A DNA stretch of 27,858 nt, from positions 1-27,858 of the forward strand of contig JAHXHT010000005.1 of the NCBI GenBank assembly GCA_025656435.1. Direction: 5' to 3'. The notes below the pieces were generated by a model. That model saw only the letters and a list, made by a program, of their open reading frames with translations. It was not told the DNA's origin and did no database searches. Source of the stretch: Candidatus Thiodiazotropha sp. (ex Gloverina cf. vestifex) (lineage in GTDB: Bacteria > Pseudomonadota > Gammaproteobacteria > Chromatiales > Chromatiaceae). The translations under genes were made by a program, and so were the position numbers. Every line of letters starts with the position of its first letter. The first letter of the stretch is position 1. Shown here piece after piece: positions 24,058 to 27,858 of the stretch.

Positions 24058-24819
24058 CTAGGGCCCAGGCTTGGCACCCCTGATTTCAGGGGTAAAGAGA
24101 GCATCTTTAAAACTGGCGTTGAATTCGATGGCAGTCAGGCTAATGACGGTCCGCTTACCTTCACTGTCCAGTGGTCTCATGGTCCAGCGTGTGGGAATGA
24201 CTCGCCCATCCATCTCTTGAAAGCGGTCGAATACCATGTGACGGTTGGCCCTTGTTTTACAGTGGTATTCGAGTTCCAGAGGCATGCCGTCGGCCCGAAT
24301 ACGCTGTAGCAATTTCTTCCAGGTCACAGTTGCGGTCGGAGAGGGAATTGATTCGATGGTGATAATGGCCTGATTGCCTTCGCCTTCTCGGTCGATGATC
24401 CGGTGAGTGTAATCATCGATCAGCGAGTCGGTTTCCAGCAGGTCCTGGTTGTTGAAATCTGAACCCATCCAGGGGTCCTGCATCATGGCAGGAGAGATAT
24501 TAATCCGGCGCTTCAGTTTGGGTAGGTACATGGAGAGGGTATTGTCGACTTTGAGAAATACCGTACCTTTGGTCTTGCGTGGAGAGAGAATTTCCATGCG
24601 GAATCGGTTGTCACGCATGTCATCATGGCTGCGAAATGTCATGCTGCGCTGCCAGTCGGGACGGATGATGTCGACCCGGTATTCGGCGACAGTCGCATCC
24701 GAGCGCATCAGTGCCTCGCTATTGCGCAGTAAATCGATCGCTTCCGGCTCGCTGGGTCCCGCCAGGGCATGGGTAGCCAGCAGTGTCAGCAGATAGAATG
24801 CCTTGTGAAACAGTGACAT
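24058..24819 (-). CDS. LolA-like periplasmic protein (outer membrane lipoprotein-sorting family)
   Basis: The 253-residue protein has a signal peptide cut after A-L-A (residue 20) and the same family pattern as the protein at 14291-15268: K-T-K-G-T-V-F-L-K-V, then S-M-Y-L-P-K-L-K-R-R, then W-M-G-S-D-F-N-N-Q-D. It lies first in a minus-strand operon with two FtsX-type permeases and an ATPase, so it is probably the periplasmic carrier that takes cargo released by that ABC transporter, by analogy to LolA with LolCDE. It is not canonical LolA: it is longer and belongs to the LolA-like lipoprotein-sorting group. The start is supported by the signal peptide, GGAG 12 bases upstream, and a strong promoter 45 bases upstream. 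Confidence 0.86.
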   Translation of the reverse strand: MSLFHKAFYLLTLLATHALAGPSEPEAIDLLRNSEALMRSDATVAEYRVDIIRPDWQRSMTFRSHDDMRDNRFRMEILSPRKTKGTVFLKVDNTLSMYLPKLKRRINISPAMMQDPWMGSDFNNQDLLETDSLIDDYTHRIIDREGEGNQAIITIESIPSPTATVTWKKLLQRIRADGMPLELEYHCKTRANRHMVFDRFQEMDGRVIPTRWTMRPLDSEGKRTVISLTAIEFNASFKDALFTPEIRGAKPGP

Positions 24820-24864
24820 GAGTAATTTGTGCTCCAGTCTTAAATAACTGAGTGATATATTTAG

Positions 24865-24893
24865 ATTATAAGCATTTCATAATATATGGCCAA
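24865..24893 (-). promoter_or_regulatory. Sigma70-type promoter of the ABC/LolA-like operon
   Basis: On the minus strand TTGGCC (24893-24888) and a perfect TATAAT (24870-24865) are separated by exactly 17 bases in AT-rich DNA. Transcription would start near 24858, leaving a leader of about 40 bases. This makes the operon independent of the upstream pth and rplY genes. Confidence 0.75.
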
Positions 24894-25008
24894 CGGAATG
24901 GTCGGGTTTGTGATCCCATACTTCCGAATCCCTGATTGCCAGTGCAATGGGATAAAGGGTGTCAATGCGGCAAAACTGCAGTTGCAGAAGGGATTTTCAG
25001 AATTGTCT

Positions 25009-25593
25009 TTAGCGGCGGGTATGGAGTTGATTCATGACTTGCTGAAGGCGGCCGGAAATCACATCTTCCATGCAATCTATGGCGCGGTCTATGCTGTCGA
25101 TGATCGCTTCACGCTCCACCTTTGATGGCCTGCCGAGTACAAAGTCAACCCCCGGACCTCGCCGGTTGGGTTGATCGATGCCGATTCTCAAGCGATGAAA
25201 TTCTCTGCTGCCCAGGGCGCTCATGATGTCTCGCAGGCCATTGTGTCCGGCGTGTCCACCACCGGTTTTCAGGCGGATCTCGCCTGAGAGTAGATCCAAT
25301 TCGTCATGGGCAACGAGGATTTCCTCCGGTGTAATGCGGAAATAGTTGGCCAGACTGGAAACGGATTGGCCACTGCGGTTCATGAAGGTTGTTGGTTTTA
25401 GTAGCCGGCATTCCTGACTATGGATCAATAGCTTACAGGTTTGTCCGTGGTGTCTGGTTTCGGTCTTGAAGAGCTGGTTGTGGCGTTGTGCAAGGCGGTC
25501 GACGAACCAGAAGCCGGTATTGTGTCGGGTCGCCTCGTAATCGTTGCCCGGGTTGCCCAGGCCGACGATGAGTTTGATGGGGGGGGTAGCCAT
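25009..25593 (-). CDS. pth: Peptidyl-tRNA hydrolase
   Basis: Pth cleaves peptidyl-tRNAs released from stalled ribosomes, recycling tRNA. The 194-residue protein keeps the key residues, all offset by four from E. coli numbering: Asn14 in G-L-G-N-P-G, catalytic His24 in T-R-H-N-T-G, Asn72 in F-M-N-R-S-G, Asp97 in H-D-E-L-D and Asn118 in G-H-N-G-L. It follows rplY by 53 bases, the usual neighbour order. No Shine-Dalgarno sequence lies at the proper distance from the ATG; the only GGAGG-like sequence is in a hairpin about 28 bases upstream. Confidence 0.96.
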   Translation of the reverse strand: MATPPIKLIVGLGNPGNDYEATRHNTGFWFVDRLAQRHNQLFKTETRHHGQTCKLLIHSQECRLLKPTTFMNRSGQSVSSLANYFRITPEEILVAHDELDLLSGEIRLKTGGGHAGHNGLRDIMSALGSREFHRLRIGIDQPNRRGPGVDFVLGRPSKVEREAIIDSIDRAIDCMEDVISGRLQQVMNQLHTRR

Positions 25594-25608
25594 GACGAAG
25601 GAAGCAAC

Positions 25609-25628
25609 GGGAGGGCCGCTGCCCTCCC
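25609..25628. promoter_or_regulatory. Hairpin in the rplY-pth gap
   Basis: GGGAGGGC (25609-25616) and GCCCTCCC (25621-25628) form a perfect 8-base stem with a 4-base loop. No T-tract follows on either strand, so it is more likely an mRNA element than a terminator. It could adjust pth expression relative to rplY. Confidence 0.5.
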
Positions 25629-25646
25629 ACTGCTAGACCAAGAGGA

Positions 25647-26291
25647 TTATTCGGTCCCTTCCTCTCCGGTTTCGGATTCACCTTCACCTGTCGCTTCGCT
25701 TTCCCCTTCCTCTTCACTTCTGTGTGCGGTGTGGATGGTGAGCACGATGGGGTCTTCACCACTATCGCTGGCAGCCAGTTCGACACCCGAAGGCAGCGTC
25801 AGCTCGGAAGCATGAATAATTGCTCCCATCTCCAGGTTGGACATGTCGATCTCGATGAACTCCGGCAGATCTTTAGGCAGACAGCTGATCTCCACGTCAG
25901 CCATGACGTGACTTGCCTGTCCTCCGGACTTGATGCCGGGACTGGTCTCTTCGTTGGTGAAGTGGATAGGCACATGCAGACGGATCTTCTCGTCAGCCTG
26001 CACGCGCTGGAAATCTATGTGCAGAATGAAGGGCTTGGCCGGATGACGCTGCAAATCTTTGATGACCACAGTCTCAGGTTTGTCATCCAGTTTCAGTGTC
26101 AGCAGGCTGGAGTAGAAAGCCTCGTTTTGCAGTGCATGGATCATCTCATGGTGCAAAAGGCTGATCATGGTAGGCTCTTTGTGAGCACCATAGACGATGC
26201 CCGGTACCTGACCGGAACGACGCAGGCGGCGGCTCGCACCTTTCCCTGTGTCGATTCGAGACTGGGCAATAACTTCAAAATTGGCAGACAT
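25647..26291 (-). CDS. rplY: 50S ribosomal protein L25/Ctc
   Basis: This is the long (Ctc/TL5-type) form of L25, which binds 5S rRNA through its N-terminal domain. The 214-residue protein starts M-S-A-N-F-E-V-I-A-Q-S-R, has R-R-L-R-R-S-G-Q-V-P-G-I-V-Y-G near 21-35, the H-I-D-F-Q-R-V segment near 91-97, and the C-terminal domain V-E-I-S-C-L-P-K-D-L-P-E-F-I-E-I-D. It ends in an acidic Glu/Gly/Ser-rich tail. GGGAG lies 7 bases before the ATG. The prs gene that commonly precedes rplY in gammaproteobacteria is not in the window. Confidence 0.95.
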   Translation of the reverse strand: MSANFEVIAQSRIDTGKGASRRLRRSGQVPGIVYGAHKEPTMISLLHHEMIHALQNEAFYSSLLTLKLDDKPETVVIKDLQRHPAKPFILHIDFQRVQADEKIRLHVPIHFTNEETSPGIKSGGQASHVMADVEISCLPKDLPEFIEIDMSNLEMGAIIHASELTLPSGVELAASDSGEDPIVLTIHTAHRSEEEGESEATGEGESETGEEGTE

Positions 26292-26855
26292 GACGATCTC
26301 CCGTTAACTAATTGATTCGATTTAAGAAAACGCCGCTTCGCGACCAAGGCGACGCATATACCACTGCCATACAGCGGACGCGGGATCATATCAGGATCTG
26401 TGGTTTTTTCCAGTGTTGCGGTGACTATCTTCGGATTGGCGTGTATCTAAGAGAGAAAAAACATGGTTTTTGAATCCGAGAGTCCCTTCGTTTGGACATG
26501 CTTGGACATGGGAATAACTTACATGAAATCACGCGAGATATAACTCAAAAAAATATAACCAACTGATAATTAGTTGAATTATTCCTAGGACCTGCTTTTT
26601 GCGTAAAAACATTGGGGAATGAATCTGAGAAGTAGGTATTCGGTGTTGGATATGATCCCCCCTTTGGCGTTTGATTACCTGCCTGGGGGTTCTTGGGTGG
26701 ATTCGTTTCGGAAAGCGTCAGAAACAGGACTTCAAGCTAGCTGTTAAGAGAAAATCCCGCTTCGAGCGGGATTTTTATACGGTGCTCTTGTTTTGTTGGC
26801 CGATGGGTTCGCCTTGTAATGGCATAACAGCCGAACAGACCGATTTATCAGATGG
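26292..26855. other. Non-coding region between malic enzyme and rplY
   Basis: No convincing gene is present in 564 bases. It should hold the rplY promoter, for which no strong consensus was found. It contains a tandem decamer, TTGGACATGC/TTGGACATGG (26492-26511), a small inverted repeat CAACT...AGTTG near 26560-26578 in AT-rich DNA, and the terminator at 26751-26775. A plus-strand small RNA ending at that terminator is possible but unsupported. No tRNA fold was recognised. Confidence 0.4.
26751..26776. terminator. Bidirectional intrinsic terminator
   Basis: AAAATCCCGCT (26751-26761) and AGCGGGATTTT (26765-26775) form a perfect 11-base stem with a 3-base loop and T-runs on both strands. It lies 80 bases past the malic enzyme stop on the minus strand, so it is probably that gene's terminator. 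Confidence 0.82.
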
Positions 26856-27858
26856 TCATGGATAGTCAGACGGATAGGGCGCTCTTGCCACACCACTCTC
26901 CACTGCAGCCCTTGCAACAGCAGCAGATACACGGGATCTGACTCGTGGGTCGAGTGGTTTCGGGATGATGTAATCGGGGCCAAAAGTCAGTTCTGTCAGG
27001 TCATAGGCTTCCAATACATCCTGGGGTACTGGTTCATGGGTCAGGTCTTTGAGTGCGTGAACCGCAGCAATCTGCATATCTTCGTTAATGCGTGAGGCCC
27101 TTACATCCAGTGCGCCACGAAAGATGAATGGAAATCCCAGCACATTGTTGACCTGATTGGGATAGTCGCTACGACCGGTGGCCATGATGACATCGTCACG
27201 CACACTGGCCACAACTTTTGGACGGATCTCGGGGACTGGGTTGGAAAGGGCGAAGACAATAGGATTGGGCGCCATGCTGGCCAGCATTTCCCGACTGATC
27301 AGGTTGGGGCCTGAAACACCGATAAAGATATCGCAGTCCGCCATGGCATCTTCCAGAGTGCGTTTCTCAGTATCTGCTGCAACAGCCCATTTGAAGGGGT
27401 TCAGGTCCTTGCGTAGGGTATGGATAATACCGCCGCGATCCACCACGAAGATATTATTACGATGAGCGCCCATGCTGGTGAGCAGGCGGACGATGGCGAT
27501 ACCTGCAGCCCCGGCACCTAAAATAGTGACTTTGGCGTCTTCCAACGTTTTGCCCTGAAGTTCCAGCGCATTAATCAATCCCGCTGCGGCAATGATGGCG
27601 GTACCGTGTTGGTCGTCATGAAAGACAGGTATGTCGAGTTGTTCGATCAGGGACTGTTCGATTTCAAAGCAGTGGGGGGCAGCAATGTCTTCCAGATTGA
27701 TACCGCCAAAAGTGGGGGCGATTCGCATGACTGTCTCGATGAACTCCTGAGGCCGCTTGGCATTTACTTCGATCGCTGATCGCCATGGAAGGCTGAAAGC
27801 CGAGGCGATTAGTCCCCGATAGGCGTAGGCGCGGTTGTATGGCCGTAATTGTGACTGT
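26856..27858 (-). CDS. Malic enzyme, partial (5' end beyond the window)
   Basis: Malic enzyme oxidatively decarboxylates malate to pyruvate with NAD(P). The frame is open to the window edge; the ATG at 27728 is internal because family-like sequence (I-E-V-N-A-K-R-P-Q-E-F-I-E-T-V) precedes it. Visible motifs are F-G-G-I-N-L-E-D, the metal-binding F-H-D-D-Q-H-G-T, the dinucleotide-binding L-G-A-G-A-A-G-I-A, G-V-S-G-P-N, A-T-G-R-S-D-Y-P-N-Q-V-N-N and the C-terminal P-D-Y-I-I-P-K-P-L-D-P-R. It ends just after the malic enzyme domain, so it lacks the phosphotransacetylase domain of MaeB-type fusions. At the place where the family has M-E-G-K, with its catalytic Lys, this frame reads A-Y-R-G. The stretch before I-E-V is unlike the family, pointing to a divergent subfamily or a sequence problem. 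The cofactor cannot be assigned. Confidence 0.85.
   Translation of the reverse strand, partial: QSQLRPYNRAYAYRGLIASAFSLPWRSAIEVNAKRPQEFIETVMRIAPTFGGINLEDIAAPHCFEIEQSLIEQLDIPVFHDDQHGTAIIAAAGLINALELQGKTLEDAKVTILGAGAAGIAIVRLLTSMGAHRNNIFVVDRGGIIHTLRKDLNPFKWAVAADTEKRTLEDAMADCDIFIGVSGPNLISREMLASMAPNPIVFALSNPVPEIRPKVVASVRDDVIMATGRSDYPNQVNNVLGFPFIFRGALDVRASRINEDMQIAAVHALKDLTHEPVPQDVLEAYDLTELTFGPDYIIPKPLDPRVRSRVSAAVARAAVESGVARAPYPSDYP

Noticed and set aside
24000..24104. ATG 24104 as start of the first permease
   Set aside because: It lies inside the previous gene and reads through the GATT repeat; the normal family N-terminus begins at 23999.
24886..25125. Plus-strand open frame of 79 codons
   Set aside because: It covers the promoter of the ABC operon and the antisense end of pth; no independent support.
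26671..26865. Plus-strand open frame of 64 codons
   Set aside because: It reads through the terminator hairpin and has no ribosome binding site or recognisable composition.

Overview
The window reads as chromosomal DNA of a gammaproteobacterium. The hemA-prfA-prmC run with 4-base overlaps, GatCAB, L25/Ctc next to pth, and a rhombosortase with a GlyGly-CTERM-type substrate all fit that class. The gene content would suit a Chromatiales-like or sulfur-oxidising lineage, but the genus is inference. No rRNA, tRNA, CRISPR array, transposase or prophage gene was seen.

Layout. (1) 21-2111, minus: a DUF6502-type gene broken by a one-base frameshift, followed by a DUF5666-type lipoprotein gene whose start is also damaged or atypical. 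(2) 2112-2722: non-coding. (3) 2723-8295, plus: gatC, gatA, gatB (with a small inverted-repeat element between gatA and gatB), then a secreted metzincin protease with a C-terminal sorting tail. (4) 8305-13947, minus: hemA, prfA, prmC, a small unknown gene, moeB/thiF, rhombosortase rrtA and a small lipoprotein. The protease and its probable sorting enzyme are therefore convergent neighbours. (5) 14291-20598, plus: a LolA-like periplasmic protein, a large DUF1302-type outer-membrane protein and an MMPL/RND exporter. (6) 20682-24819, minus: a second LolA-like protein, two FtsX-type permeases and a LolD/MacB-type ATPase, with a strong promoter in front. (7) 25009-26291, minus: rplY and pth. (8) 26856 to the window end, minus: a malic enzyme, cut off by the window.

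The most interesting part is 14.3-24.9 kb. Two convergent envelope-export modules, one RND-driven and one ABC-driven, each carry a periplasmic protein of the same LolA-like family. They lie between hemA and pth/rplY. In many gammaproteobacteria that position holds lolB, ispE and prs, none of which is in this window. My inference is that both modules move lipid or lipoprotein cargo between the inner and outer membranes. The ABC module also has a six-unit GATT tetranucleotide repeat directly in front of its first permease start codon, a possible phase-variation or translation-tuning element.

Limits: all family assignments come from reading motifs by eye, with no database search. Promoters are consensus matches only.
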